Source: an uncultured Eubacteriales bacterium
GTDB lineage: Bacteria > Bacillota_I > Bacilli_A > RF39 > UBA660
Length of the DNA stretch: 64,000 nt
Reading direction: 5' to 3'
Assembly (NCBI GenBank): GCA_905188025.1
Contig: CAJJKI010000002.1
Location: 1-64,000 of the forward strand
Shown here: one piece after another, positions 1 to 8,398 of the stretch
Position numbering within the stretch: position 1 is the stretch's first letter
Layout: each line of letters opens with the position of its first letter
Translations under genes and position numbers: made by a program
Notes under the pieces: generated by a model
Database searches by the model: none
What the model was told of the DNA's origin: nothing
What the model saw: only the letters and a program-made list of their open reading frames with translations

Positions 1-2
1 AG

Positions 3-1469
3 AATTTTGTTAGATTAGGTAGAGCATTTTTATATAGAGATTATCCAGTATGTGTAAATGTTAATAATTTCTTTGCTAATCATTTTGCAATATTTGGTAA
101 TTCTGGATCAGGAAAAAGTTACTTTGTAACTAGACTATTACAGGGAATATTTTATGATGCAAGAAGATTACCTGTGAATCCTAATATATTCTTGTTTGAT
201 GCATATGGAGAGTATCAACAGGCATTTAATAATATTAGTCAAGTAAATAGTAATTTAAATTATAAAGTTATTACTACTAATTTGAAAGATAATAATTATG
301 AGAAGCTGTTTATTCCTTTTTGGTTTTTAGGAGTAGATGATATATGTTTATTATTAGACGTAGATGATATGAGACAGATACCTATTATTGAGAAGGCTCT
401 TAAGTTGGTATCATATTTTTCTCGTGAGGAAGAAGAAGTAATTAATCAAAAGAATGATATTATAGCGAGAAGCTTATTAGACGTAATATATTCAGGATCT
501 AACTGTAATGAAGTGAGAAATAAGATAACTACTATTCTTACTAAGTTTCATACGAAAGATCTTAATTTAGAGATTAGTTTAACTAAGGGTGGATGGACTA
601 GAAATATTAGGCAATGTATCTTTGTAGATGATACTGGAAAGTTTGCGGATATAGAAGTAGTTATTAATTATTTAGAACAATTTTGTGTAAATGATTTTGA
701 ACTTACAATGCCTGATGGTAGTTATATGTATTCAATTAAGGATTTTTATAATTCGCTCGAATTTGCTTTGATTAGTGAAGGTGTTTTTAGTAGTAATAAG
801 GTATTTGATTATGCTAATATTTTGAAGATTAGACTTAATGCTCTTATTAATAGTGATTATGTTAATTATTTTGAATGTGAAAGATATATGAATAAGATAG
901 ATTATATTAAATATTTATTATATGATAATAATAATAGAAAGTATCAGATTATTAATTTTAATGTTAATTCAGTAGATGATAGGTTTGCTAAGGTTATAGT
1001 GAAGGTATATTCAAAGATGCTTTTTGATTTTATAACTAGTTTACCTAATAGAGCTTCAATGCCATTTCATATAATACTTGAAGAGGCTCATAGATATATT
1101 CAAAATGATACGGATACGAAGATACTGGGATATAATATTTTTGAAAGAATTGCTAAAGAAGGAAGAAAGTATGGTATACTATTAGGTATTATTAGTCAAA
1201 GACCAGCTGAGATTAGTGAAACGATGGTTAGTCAGTGTTCTAATTTTGCAATATTTAAAATGTTTCATCAGGCGGATATACAGTTTGTTAGTAGTAGTGT
1301 ACCGGGAATTGATGATGGGACAGTTAATAAGATTAAAATGTTAATGCCAGGTAGTTGTATATTGTTTGGTACTGCATTCAAGATGCCAATACTTACAATT
1401 GTGGATAAGCCTAATCCAACACCTTATAGTGATAGTTGTAATATTAATAAGACTTGGTATGTTAACTAG
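3..1469 (+). CDS. HerA-like (DUF87) ATPase, 5'-partial
   Basis: The reading frame is open from the window edge (first full codon at 3), so the N-terminus is missing. A Walker A motif GNSGSGKS is encoded near 103-126, followed by the HerA-type strand FDAYGEY. A Walker B-like segment IILEEAHRYI is encoded around 1071-1100, and a sensor-like ISQRPAE segment follows near 1192. The C-terminal pattern (MLMPGSCILFGTAF, then a Pro-rich end) is typical of HerA/DUF87 hexameric DNA translocases. Such ATPases act with NurA in DNA end processing, or with partners such as SIR2 or nucleases in phage defence. Any upstream partner lies outside the window. The gene has host-like composition (G-rich + strand). 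The next gene starts 17 bp downstream, so the two may be co-transcribed. Confidence 0.75.
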   Translation, partial: NFVRLGRAFLYRDYPVCVNVNNFFANHFAIFGNSGSGKSYFVTRLLQGIFYDARRLPVNPNIFLFDAYGEYQQAFNNISQVNSNLNYKVITTNLKDNNYEKLFIPFWFLGVDDICLLLDVDDMRQIPIIEKALKLVSYFSREEEEVINQKNDIIARSLLDVIYSGSNCNEVRNKITTILTKFHTKDLNLEISLTKGGWTRNIRQCIFVDDTGKFADIEVVINYLEQFCVNDFELTMPDGSYMYSIKDFYNSLEFALISEGVFSSNKVFDYANILKIRLNALINSDYVNYFECERYMNKIDYIKYLLYDNNNRKYQIINFNVNSVDDRFAKVIVKVYSKMLFDFITSLPNRASMPFHIILEEAHRYIQNDTDTKILGYNIFERIAKEGRKYGILLGIISQRPAEISETMVSQCSNFAIFKMFHQADIQFVSSSVPGIDDGTVNKIKMLMPGSCILFGTAFKMPILTIVDKPNPTPYSDSCNINKTWYVN

Positions 1470-1485
1470 ATAATTGGAGGTTTTG

Positions 1486-2991
1486 ATGGGGATATTAATT
1501 AAGTTTACTGATAATGATAGGGAATATCAGGTTAGGTATGATGGTAATATTAGATATGGATATATTAATAAAGATAAGCAATTTATAGATCTTGAAGATA
1601 CTAATGAGTTAGATTTTGTTAAAGAGATATTTATGAGGGTATTACCTAGTAAGAAGATAATTAATATTTGGAAGGTTAGATATAAAGATAAAGAATATCA
1701 AATGTACTTTGATATAGATAATGGTTATAGGTTATTTAGTCCTAGTGATAGGGAAGTTAGGGAGTTATATTTATTATATAATTATGATAGAGATATTTTA
1801 TATAGAGATAGTAATGATATGGATAAATATAATGATAGAGATAGAGATAAAGGTAATGGCTATGTGAAGAGAATGGTGAATGTTAAGAAGAGGATTATAG
1901 CTGTTAGTGTATCTATACTTGTATTAATGTATGGTAGTTTATTAGTATTTGATAGTGATTATGCTAGGGATACTAAGACTGAGATAGCTATTAGTATGAG
2001 TGTTAATTTAAGTGACGAGGAAATACTTGATAGAGTTCAGAATACACTTGATAAGAATGATAAATTAGATAATCAGGAGAGAGAATTTATATTAGATAGT
2101 ATTAGAGTGATTATTGATGATAAGAAGTATTTTGATTGGGAATATATATATAAAGTATTAGAAGATATAGATATAGAATATGTTAAGAGATATAATCAAG
2201 ATATGGATTTGGGTAGTTATAATCCTGGTAAGAAGAAGATTATTTGTTATGGGGTTAGTTCTTTTGATGAAGCTAATAAAGGGACTCTTAGACATGAAGT
2301 GAGACATGCTATAACTAAATTTAAAGATAATTATAATTCTTTTTTGGTAGAAGTATTTACTACTATATATAATAAAGATTATTATGGAGAAGATAGTGGA
2401 TATAATCAAATAATTCATTATGGAAGGGCTTTATTAGAGATAATAGGAGAGAAACCTGTGAAGAAGTATTTGGGATATACGGATACTAATAATATAAAGA
2501 AGGAATTAATGAAGATAATAGATGATGAAGATATGGCTATTAGATTTCTTAGTGAATTGGATATATATAAGGATAAGATACTTGAAGGAAAATATTATTA
2601 TGAATATAATATGGAATTTATGCATAGTTTAGAAGATGATATATATGAGGGGTTTAGGAAATACTATGAAGCTAAATATGGGCGTAGTATGGATAATGAT
2701 TTGATAATGCAATATTATTTAGATAGAAGAACTTTTGATGCGCTTATTGCTAGTAATTATTATTTACCTAGAGATAATGAGTCTGGGGAAGTTATGGTGG
2801 TTCAGGAGAAGAATTATTTTAATGATAAGGATGATAATGCGTTGATAGTAGATTATTATGTATTTGAGTATATGGAAGAGAGAGTAGGTAATAATATAGT
2901 TACTAGATATGTTAGAGATAGATATCGTGGTGATATTGTTATTGATGAGAATAATAGATATATAGATAAAAAGGGATATGGACTTATATAG
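1486..2991 (+). CDS. membrane-anchored protein with HExxH metalloprotease motif
   Basis: This encodes 501 residues. The ATG at 1486 is preferred because a strong TTGGAGG sits just upstream; a longer in-frame start at 1474 has no good ribosome site. The N-terminal third is charged and soluble. One hydrophobic segment (about residues 137-158) is followed by a long region likely to lie outside the membrane. That region carries HEVRH at residues 270-274, matching the HExxH zinc-protease motif. A later Glu that would be the third zinc ligand cannot be assigned by eye. I recognise no named family. It follows the HerA-like gene closely. Zinc protease activity is inferred from the motif and is not certain. 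Confidence 0.6.
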   Translation: MGILIKFTDNDREYQVRYDGNIRYGYINKDKQFIDLEDTNELDFVKEIFMRVLPSKKIINIWKVRYKDKEYQMYFDIDNGYRLFSPSDREVRELYLLYNYDRDILYRDSNDMDKYNDRDRDKGNGYVKRMVNVKKRIIAVSVSILVLMYGSLLVFDSDYARDTKTEIAISMSVNLSDEEILDRVQNTLDKNDKLDNQEREFILDSIRVIIDDKKYFDWEYIYKVLEDIDIEYVKRYNQDMDLGSYNPGKKKIICYGVSSFDEANKGTLRHEVRHAITKFKDNYNSFLVEVFTTIYNKDYYGEDSGYNQIIHYGRALLEIIGEKPVKKYLGYTDTNNIKKELMKIIDDEDMAIRFLSELDIYKDKILEGKYYYEYNMEFMHSLEDDIYEGFRKYYEAKYGRSMDNDLIMQYYLDRRTFDALIASNYYLPRDNESGEVMVVQEKNYFNDKDDNALIVDYYVFEYMEERVGNNIVTRYVRDRYRGDIVIDENNRYIDKKGYGLI

Positions 2992-3008
2992 ATATATGTA
3001 AGTTTGAT

Positions 3009-3057
3009 AAGAGACCTAGTAAGTAAACGATGGTTTACAGTAAAGGGTCTTTTTTTT
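3009..3057 (+). terminator. intrinsic terminator after the metalloprotease gene
   Basis: A long hairpin whose inner stem GTAAAC/GTTTAC closes a GATG loop, with an imperfect outer stem (AGAGACC pairing with GGGTCTTT), ends in a run of eight T. Confidence 0.8.
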
Positions 3058-3144
3058 GATGGGGAGAATATAATGATATAGGGCTTTATGATGAATAGTA
3101 TTTATTGTATAGAGCTTTATTTTTGGAGGATAGGGTGGTTGGTG

Positions 3145-3173
3145 TTGACAAGAAGGATATTTAGTGATAGAAT
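3145..3173 (+). promoter_or_regulatory. sigma-A promoter, TTGACA-17-TAGAAT with extended -10
   Basis: A perfect -35 TTGACA (3145-3150) lies 17 bp from TAGAAT (3168-3173), which is preceded by TGA, an extended -10. It is 32 bp upstream of the start at 3205. The same GTGATAGAAT element recurs upstream of 22250 and 26114. Confidence 0.75.
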
Positions 3174-3204
3174 ACAATTCCTGTCTTTGAAAGGGGAGAT
3201 ATAA

Positions 3205-3741
3205 ATGGAAAAGTATTATATACTTAGTTTAAATAATAATATATATGCTGAATGTATAGGTGGAAAGAAGATTAATAGTAGTTTTAATAATATAATGGAT
3301 GAAGAGAGAGATGATTTAGTATTACCTAATCATGGAACTGGATTTATTATTGGAGTGGAACAAGATGGTATAATGAGAGACTTCTTTACTGATATGGTTA
3401 TTGATTATATACCTAGAGATGAAAGACTAGTAGGAGAAGATAATTATTTAGAGGTACATGCAGCTAGTGTTAGTTATTATGATAAGAAAGAAATACCTAG
3501 TAAGTCTTTATTAGTAGCTATATTAAGAGGATATAAGGGTATTAATCTTAGTAGATATATAATGTTTATGAATAATATTAAAGAGAGAAATATAAGTTTA
3601 TATGGAAAGGTACTTCTACAGGATGAGTTAGTGTGTCAGGAAGATGATATTAATTCAGCTTCAGAATTTATTGAAGTATTTAAGAAACGTATTAAGAATG
3701 CTAAGGTTAACAGTCATGTAACTGATAAATATATTAAGTAG
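3205..3741 (+). CDS. conserved-type hypothetical protein, 178 aa
   Basis: Soluble protein of 178 residues with no signal peptide or membrane segment and no motif I recognise. It has its own promoter (3145-3173), an AAAGGGGAG ribosome site and its own terminator (3743-3776), so it is a single-gene unit just upstream of the SUF operon. Codon use and G-rich strand match the host. No function is proposed. Confidence 0.6.
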   Translation: MEKYYILSLNNNIYAECIGGKKINSSFNNIMDEERDDLVLPNHGTGFIIGVEQDGIMRDFFTDMVIDYIPRDERLVGEDNYLEVHAASVSYYDKKEIPSKSLLVAILRGYKGINLSRYIMFMNNIKERNISLYGKVLLQDELVCQEDDINSASEFIEVFKKRIKNAKVNSHVTDKYIK

Positions 3742-3742
3742 A

Positions 3743-3776
3743 GATAGTTCAAATTATTTGAATTATCTTTATTTTT
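3743..3776 (+). terminator. intrinsic terminator between the 178-aa gene and the SUF operon
   Basis: Ten-base-pair arms (3743-3752 and 3758-3767, one G-U pair) with a 5-nt loop are followed by TTTATTTTT. Confidence 0.75.
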
Positions 3777-3786
3777 GGGTTATAAT
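3758..3786 (+). promoter_or_regulatory. probable SUF operon promoter
   Basis: TTGAAT (3758-3763), a 17-bp spacer and a perfect TATAAT (3781-3786) lie 18 bp before sufC. The -35 overlaps the 3' arm of the preceding terminator. Confidence 0.5.
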
Positions 3787-3804
3787 ATTATGTAGGTGAT
3801 GAAT

Positions 3805-4563
3805 ATGTTAACTATTAAAGATTTAAATGTATCAGTTGATGAGAAGAAAGTATTAAATAAATTTAATTTAGAAATAGGAGATGGATCTATTCATGTTATT
3901 ATGGGTCCTAATGGAGTAGGTAAATCTACTTTATCAAGAGTAATTATGGGTGATAGTAATTATAAAGTTAATTCAGGAGAAATTCTTTTTAATGGAGAAG
4001 ATATTACGAAGATGTCTACTGATTTGAGGAGTAGATTAGGAATATTTTTAGCAATGCAATATCCTATGGAGATAGATGGTGTAAGTAATCAAGATTTCTT
4101 AAGAACTGCTATGTCTAGTCATAGTGAGAAAAATGTTGGATTATATGATTTTATTATGCAATGTGAGAAGGCTGTTGATGAACTTAAGATGGATAAGAAT
4201 TTGATTCATCGATCACTTAATGTGGGATTTTCTGGGGGAGAAAAGAAGAAAAATGAAGTGCTCCAAATAAAGTTATTAAAACCTAAGTTTATTATTTTAG
4301 ATGAATTGGATTCAGGACTAGATGTTGATAGTTTGAAGATAGTAGCTAAGAATATAGCTATGTATAAAAAAGATAATCCGGATACTTCAATATTAATTAT
4401 TACACACTTATCAAAAATACTAGAATATATTAAACCTGATTATGTACATGTAGTTATTCATGGTAATATAGTAGCTACAGGAGATTATAGTTTAGCTTTA
4501 GATATAGAAAAAGATGGATATAATAAGTACTTAGATAAGACAAATATTATGCTAGAGGATTAA
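3805..4563 (+). CDS. sufC: Fe-S cluster assembly ATPase SufC
   Basis: ABC-type ATPase of 252 residues that powers SufB/D scaffold dynamics during cytosolic Fe-S cluster assembly. Visible motifs are Walker A GPNGVGKST near residues 34-42, the SufC-type signature FSGGEKKKNE, and Walker B FIILDELDSGLD followed by the switch His in ITH. The ATG at 3805 follows TAGGTGAT at the right distance; in-frame GTG 3796 and ATG 3799 are too close to it. It is the first gene of a tight sufC-(B/D)-S-U operon, and its length is normal for SufC. Confidence 0.93.
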   Translation: MLTIKDLNVSVDEKKVLNKFNLEIGDGSIHVIMGPNGVGKSTLSRVIMGDSNYKVNSGEILFNGEDITKMSTDLRSRLGIFLAMQYPMEIDGVSNQDFLRTAMSSHSEKNVGLYDFIMQCEKAVDELKMDKNLIHRSLNVGFSGGEKKKNEVLQIKLLKPKFIILDELDSGLDVDSLKIVAKNIAMYKKDNPDTSILIITHLSKILEYIKPDYVHVVIHGNIVATGDYSLALDIEKDGYNKYLDKTNIMLED

Positions 4564-4567
4564 TTTT

Positions 4568-5323
4568 ATGAATAAAATATTAGTGAATAAGAATAAGATA
4601 GATGATTATAAAGATGATAAGATAGTTATAAGTGATGGAAATATTTGTTTTTATAAAGATGGAATATATGAATTAGAATATAGAGAATGTGATCAAGTTA
4701 AGCTTAATTTTATGATAGATAAATGTAATATTAAGATACTAGAGAGTAGTTTTGATAATGATATAGTGATAGATAATAAGTATGATATAGATGGGGGAAG
4801 TTTAGTAATTAATAGATTTAGTAATGATAAGAAAGTAGAATCAAAGATAGATTTTAATTTGTTACATGAAGGAGATAGAGTAGATTATAATTTTGCTAAT
4901 ATATGTTTAGGAGAAGAAGAATATACTATTAATATTAATCATAGAGAGAAGAGGACCGTTAGTTATATTAATAATAGAACAGTAGCTCTTAAGAATAGTA
5001 AGACTAATTTTATAATTAATAGTGTAGTACTTAAAGACTCTATTAAATCTATATTAGATCAGAATACTAGAATAGTTACTATGGGTGAATGTGATACGAA
5101 GATAAAACCTAATATGTTTATTGATTTAGATGATGTGGAGGCTCGTCATGGATCAGTAATAGGTACTTTTAAGGATGATCAGGTATTTTATCTTATGAGT
5201 AAGGGTATTAGTTATAATGATACTTTAAAATTACTTATTAAGGGATATTTATTATCAAAGATAGAGGTTAGTGTTGACGTTAGAATAAAAATGATGGATA
5301 TTATTGAAAGATATTGGAGGTGA
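4568..5323 (+). CDS. sufD: short SufB/SufD-family scaffold protein
   Basis: This 251-residue protein lies between sufC and sufS. Its C-terminal half has the SufB/D core: a beta-helix-like stretch, then VEARHGSVIGTFKDDQVFYLMSKGI, shortened here to its key pattern of E..HGS.IG and FYLMSKG, followed by an alpha-helical tail. Typical SufD and SufB are above 400 residues, so this is a reduced version missing most of the N-terminal region. It starts 4 bp after sufC and overlaps the sufS upstream region. It should partner SufC in the scaffold. Position and length favour SufD over SufB. It is the only SufB/D-like gene in the window. Confidence 0.75.
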   Translation: MNKILVNKNKIDDYKDDKIVISDGNICFYKDGIYELEYRECDQVKLNFMIDKCNIKILESSFDNDIVIDNKYDIDGGSLVINRFSNDKKVESKIDFNLLHEGDRVDYNFANICLGEEEYTININHREKRTVSYINNRTVALKNSKTNFIINSVVLKDSIKSILDQNTRIVTMGECDTKIKPNMFIDLDDVEARHGSVIGTFKDDQVFYLMSKGISYNDTLKLLIKGYLLSKIEVSVDVRIKMMDIIERYWR

Positions 5324-5327
5324 GGGG

Positions 5328-6527
5328 ATGAATAGAGAAGATTTTACGATACTTAAGGATACTAAGATGGTATATTTTGATAATGGTGCTACTACTTTAA
5401 AGCCAGATTTTGTAAGGAATGCAATAGATGAATATTATAATAAATATACGGCTAATATTCATCGTGGTGATTATACTAATAGTTTAAAAGTTAGTGAATT
5501 ATATGAAGAATGTCGTGATGAGATAAAAGAATTTATTAATGCTAAGCATAATGCAGAGATAGTTTTTACGGCTGGGGCTACACAAGCACTTAATGATATA
5601 GCTTTTGGATATTTTAAGCATCATTTGAAGTCTGGAGATGAAATATTAATAACGGAGTCAGAGCATGCTTCAAATGTACTTCCGTGGTTTGTTTTACAAA
5701 AAGAGATGGGTGTAGTAGTTAAATATATTCCATTAAATGAAAAGAATGAAGTAGATATAGTTAATTTAGAGAGTGTTATTAGTGATAAGACTAGAGTTGT
5801 ATCTATAGCTCATATTACTAATGTTATTGGAGATGTGAGAGATATTAAAAAGATATCTCAAGTATGTCACAGACATAATATTTTATTAGTAGTAGATGCT
5901 GCTCAAAGTATTGCTCATGAAAAGATAGATGTACAGGATATGGATATAGATTTTTTAGGATTTTCAGGACATAAAATGTATGGTCCTACAGGAATTGGAG
6001 TATTATATGGAAAGTTTGAACTTCTTAAAGATTTAGTACCACTAGAATATGGTGGAGGAATGAATGCTATATTTAATAAAGATGGATATATGGAATTAAA
6101 AGATTTACCTGATAGATTAGAGGCGGGTACTCCTAATATTGAAGGGGTTATTGGATTATCAGCATGTATTAAATATATTAAGAAGATTGGGCTTGATAAT
6201 ATTAAGAAATATGAACATGATCTTAGAAAATATTTGATTAGTGAACTTAGTAAGTTAGATTATATAACTATTTATAATAAAGATAATGATGGTACAATAG
6301 TAGCATTTAATATTAAAGGAGTATTTAGTCAAGATACAGCAATATATTTAGATAAATATAATATATGTGTTAGAGCAGGTAATCACTGTGCTAAGATACT
6401 AAAGGATGTGTTTAATATAGCTAATACTTGTAGAATTAGTTTAAGTTTTTATAATACACGTGAAGAAGTAGATTTATTAATTAATGTACTTAGAAATAGT
6501 AAAAATATATGGGAGGAAATACTTTAA
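5328..6527 (+). CDS. sufS: cysteine desulfurase SufS
   Basis: PLP-dependent cysteine desulfurase of 399 residues (class V aminotransferase fold) that takes sulfur from cysteine and passes it to SufU. Visible are the N-terminal FDNGATT segment, the DAAQS Asp and the PLP-binding Lys in FSGHKMYGPTG. The catalytic Cys is in RAGNHCA near the C-terminus, as in group II (SufS) enzymes. ATG 5328 is chosen for the strong GGAGGTGAGG before it. The stop overlaps the sufU start (TAATG), which indicates translational coupling. Confidence 0.95.
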   Translation: MNREDFTILKDTKMVYFDNGATTLKPDFVRNAIDEYYNKYTANIHRGDYTNSLKVSELYEECRDEIKEFINAKHNAEIVFTAGATQALNDIAFGYFKHHLKSGDEILITESEHASNVLPWFVLQKEMGVVVKYIPLNEKNEVDIVNLESVISDKTRVVSIAHITNVIGDVRDIKKISQVCHRHNILLVVDAAQSIAHEKIDVQDMDIDFLGFSGHKMYGPTGIGVLYGKFELLKDLVPLEYGGGMNAIFNKDGYMELKDLPDRLEAGTPNIEGVIGLSACIKYIKKIGLDNIKKYEHDLRKYLISELSKLDYITIYNKDNDGTIVAFNIKGVFSQDTAIYLDKYNICVRAGNHCAKILKDVFNIANTCRISLSFYNTREEVDLLINVLRNSKNIWEEIL

Positions 6528-6985
6528 TGGATAGTGATATGAAAAGAAGTATTATTTTAGACAACTATCAAGATACTAGTAATAGAAAGATACCTGATAA
6601 TGTAGATGATTATATAAAGATTAATAGTAATAATGTTAGTTGTATAGATAATATAGATATATATGTTAAGATAGAAGATAATAAGATAGTAGATATAAAG
6701 TATTATGGAGAAGCATGTGTTATTGCTATATCTAGTACTTCAATACTTAGTAAGATGCTTATAGGAAAGACTATGGATGAAGCTAGAAAGATATTAGAGA
6801 ATTATTTTAATATGATTGAAGAGAGAGAATATGATAAAAATTTACTAGGGGAAGCACAGGTATATGATGATATATATAAACAACCTGCTAGAAAAACATG
6901 TGCTACATTATTTGCTAGAGGAATAGGTAAAATGTTTAATGAAGAGAATAGTGGTTCTTTGTCAAATAGTGTTGGTAAACAATAA
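6527..6985 (+). CDS. sufU: SufU sulfur-transfer/scaffold protein
   Basis: IscU-like zinc protein of 152 residues that accepts persulfide sulfur from SufS. The three conserved Cys are visible in SCIDNI (with Asp two residues later), GEACVIA and RKTCATL, matching the SufU zinc/sulfur site. The start overlaps the sufS stop. In many Firmicutes sufB follows sufU, but here a terminator and an IS remnant follow instead. Confidence 0.92.
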   Translation: MDSDMKRSIILDNYQDTSNRKIPDNVDDYIKINSNNVSCIDNIDIYVKIEDNKIVDIKYYGEACVIAISSTSILSKMLIGKTMDEARKILENYFNMIEEREYDKNLLGEAQVYDDIYKQPARKTCATLFARGIGKMFNEENSGSLSNSVGKQ

Positions 6986-7007
6986 AATTTGATAATGAAT
7001 TGTTCTG

Positions 7008-7033
7008 AAAGAGTGATTTTGTAATCACTCTTT
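7008..7033 (+). terminator. SUF operon terminator (bidirectional)
   Basis: A perfect 11-bp hairpin (AAAGAGTGATT/AATCACTCTTT) with a TTGT loop. The transposase remnant on the minus strand ends inside it, so it could serve both strands. Confidence 0.75.
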
Positions 7034-7445
7034 TATCATGCATTTAATTAAGAATATTCTTGTAATAAAGTGATCATATTTTCTATATCCAAATGCTATT
7101 CTTTTTAAACATTTGATTAAATTATTCGTTCCTTCTATTATTCCGTTATTAATATCATATTTAAATGAATTTTCTATATATTTAATATTCTTATTAAATA
7201 GTTTTAACGCTTGTTTCATTTTATCAGAAACATTTTTATTTTCATGTGTAATTATAGATTTAAATTTATTGAAACCTTTGCCATTTAGTGAGTTAATAAT
7301 TTCTTCTTTTCTAGAATATCTTTTAAAATATTTCTTAGGCATAAATTTTTCTACATCACATTTTTGACAATTTAATGTTAATACAATCTTTTTTTGTCAT
7401 GTCGATGCTTTAGATTTTGATATAGAACATCATAAATAAAAGAGT
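7025..7445 (-). pseudogene. ISL3-family transposase remnant
   Basis: The minus-strand ORF 7025-7342 (105 residues) matches the C-terminal end of ISL3-type DDE transposases. It has a coiled stretch, then NGIIEGTNNLIKCLKRIAFGYR and a short tail, given by its key pattern IEGTNN..K..KR.AFGYR. Upstream (to about 7445 on the minus strand) the frame continues through a CQKC zinc-finger remnant and, after a frameshift near 7365-7385, LKHRHDKKRLY. Most of the catalytic domain is absent, so the element is dead. It sits exactly between the SUF operon and the foreign operon, and so marks a past insertion or rearrangement point. Confidence 0.7.
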
Positions 7446-7582
7446 TTTATAACTGATAGGAATTTTTAAATTTCGTGTATAATAATTAACAGAATAATCA
7501 TCAATACTTTGAACTTGTTTATTTATAGTAATATATTGCATTGATTATGATACAACAATCTTTGAATTTTGACGAAAGAATA

Positions 7583-7611
7583 TGGACAAATAGCTTTTAC
7601 TAATATATAAT
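7583..7611 (+). promoter_or_regulatory. promoter of the ten-gene island operon
   Basis: TGGACA (7583-7588), a 17-bp spacer and a perfect TATAAT (7606-7611). The expected start of transcription (about 7618) is almost at the ribosome site AGGTGGTGA, giving a very short leader. No other good promoter is visible between 7445 and the first gene at 7633. Confidence 0.55.
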
Positions 7612-7632
7612 TGCTTTAGGTGGTGATTAACA

Positions 7633-8094
7633 ATGAAAAAAATATATTTAGCTGCCCCTTTATTTAATGAAATGGAATTGCAACGAAATAGAGACTTATC
7701 TAATGTTTTGAAAAAATGGGGATATGATGTCTTTTTACCGCAGGAGGCATCAGGTTTATCTGCAAGGATTATTCCAAAGGATGGTGCAGAAAAGATTAGT
7801 ATTAGTCGTAGAATTTTTGAATCTGATTTGAATGGAATTAAAGATTGTGATATTTTACTTTTTTGTTTGGATGGTAGAGTTCCAGATGAAGGAGCTTGTG
7901 TAGAATTGGGGATAGCTTTTACATTAGAAAAAAAATGTATTGGTTTTAAAACTGATGATCGGAGTTTAGATTTTACTGGAATGGATAATTTGTTTATCGA
8001 AGGATGCATGAATTTTAGAATTATGCATACTATTGATGAACTTCACAACGAACTTAAAAAAATAGAAGGAACAAATGAAAGCAGAGATTTATAG
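7633..8094 (+). CDS. nucleoside 2-deoxyribosyltransferase-like enzyme
   Basis: This 153-residue protein opens with KKIYLAAPLFN, the N-terminal strand and turn of the nucleoside 2-deoxyribosyltransferase (NDT) fold. It has the active-site segment DGRVPDEGACVELGIAF at residues 80-96, where Glu91 aligns with the nucleophilic Glu. Family members exchange or hydrolyse N-glycosidic bonds of (deoxy)nucleosides or nucleotides. They include NDT, the RCL/DNPH1 hydrolases and the MilB/BlsM CMP hydrolases of nucleoside-antibiotic pathways. The sequence alone does not settle the substrate. It is the first gene of the island operon, has AGGTGGTGA upstream, and overlaps the next gene by 20 bp. Confidence 0.8.
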   Translation: MKKIYLAAPLFNEMELQRNRDLSNVLKKWGYDVFLPQEASGLSARIIPKDGAEKISISRRIFESDLNGIKDCDILLFCLDGRVPDEGACVELGIAFTLEKKCIGFKTDDRSLDFTGMDNLFIEGCMNFRIMHTIDELHNELKKIEGTNESRDL

Positions 8095-8398
8095 TTTACA
8101 AACTTGGACTACTAATACGAATCCATCTGATTTAAAGAAAATATTTTATGATATTTTGTTACAATGTAAATTTAATATTTTTGATTTTCAAGAGCATTTT
8201 TTTAAGCCTTATGGATATACTGCGATTTGGCTACTTGGCGAAAGCCATTTTGCTATCCATACATTCCCAGAAAGTAAGAAAACATATTTAGAATTAAGCA
8301 GTTGTAACAAAATCAAATATGATAAATTTAAAAAGATTATTTTTAATAAAAAGGTAGTGGAGGAAAATAATAATGCAGTCAAAGAAAGTATTTTATAG
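8075..8398 (+). CDS. SpeD/SpeH-like pyruvoyl-dependent decarboxylase
   Basis: This 107-residue protein resembles the prokaryotic S-adenosylmethionine decarboxylase. The self-cleavage and catalytic residues are present: Glu56-Ser57-His58 (Ser57 would become the pyruvoyl group), His62 within AIHTFPE, and Cys77 in SSCN. It is slightly shorter than typical SpeH (about 125-130 residues). No spermidine synthase gene lies nearby. SpeD homologues outside the spermidine pathway are known to include arginine or ornithine decarboxylases, so the substrate is open. It overlaps its neighbours at both ends. Confidence 0.75.
   Translation: MKAEIYSLQTWTTNTNPSDLKKIFYDILLQCKFNIFDFQEHFFKPYGYTAIWLLGESHFAIHTFPESKKTYLELSSCNKIKYDKFKKIIFNKKVVEENNNAVKESIL

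Noticed and set aside
2158..2418. Minus-strand ORF with hydrophobic stretches inside the metalloprotease gene
   Set aside because: Low-complexity antisense of an AT-rich coding region; no start signal.
7545..8009. Long minus-strand ORF opposite the NDT-like gene
   Set aside because: It is a shadow of a clear enzyme gene on the + strand and has no ribosome site or family pattern.
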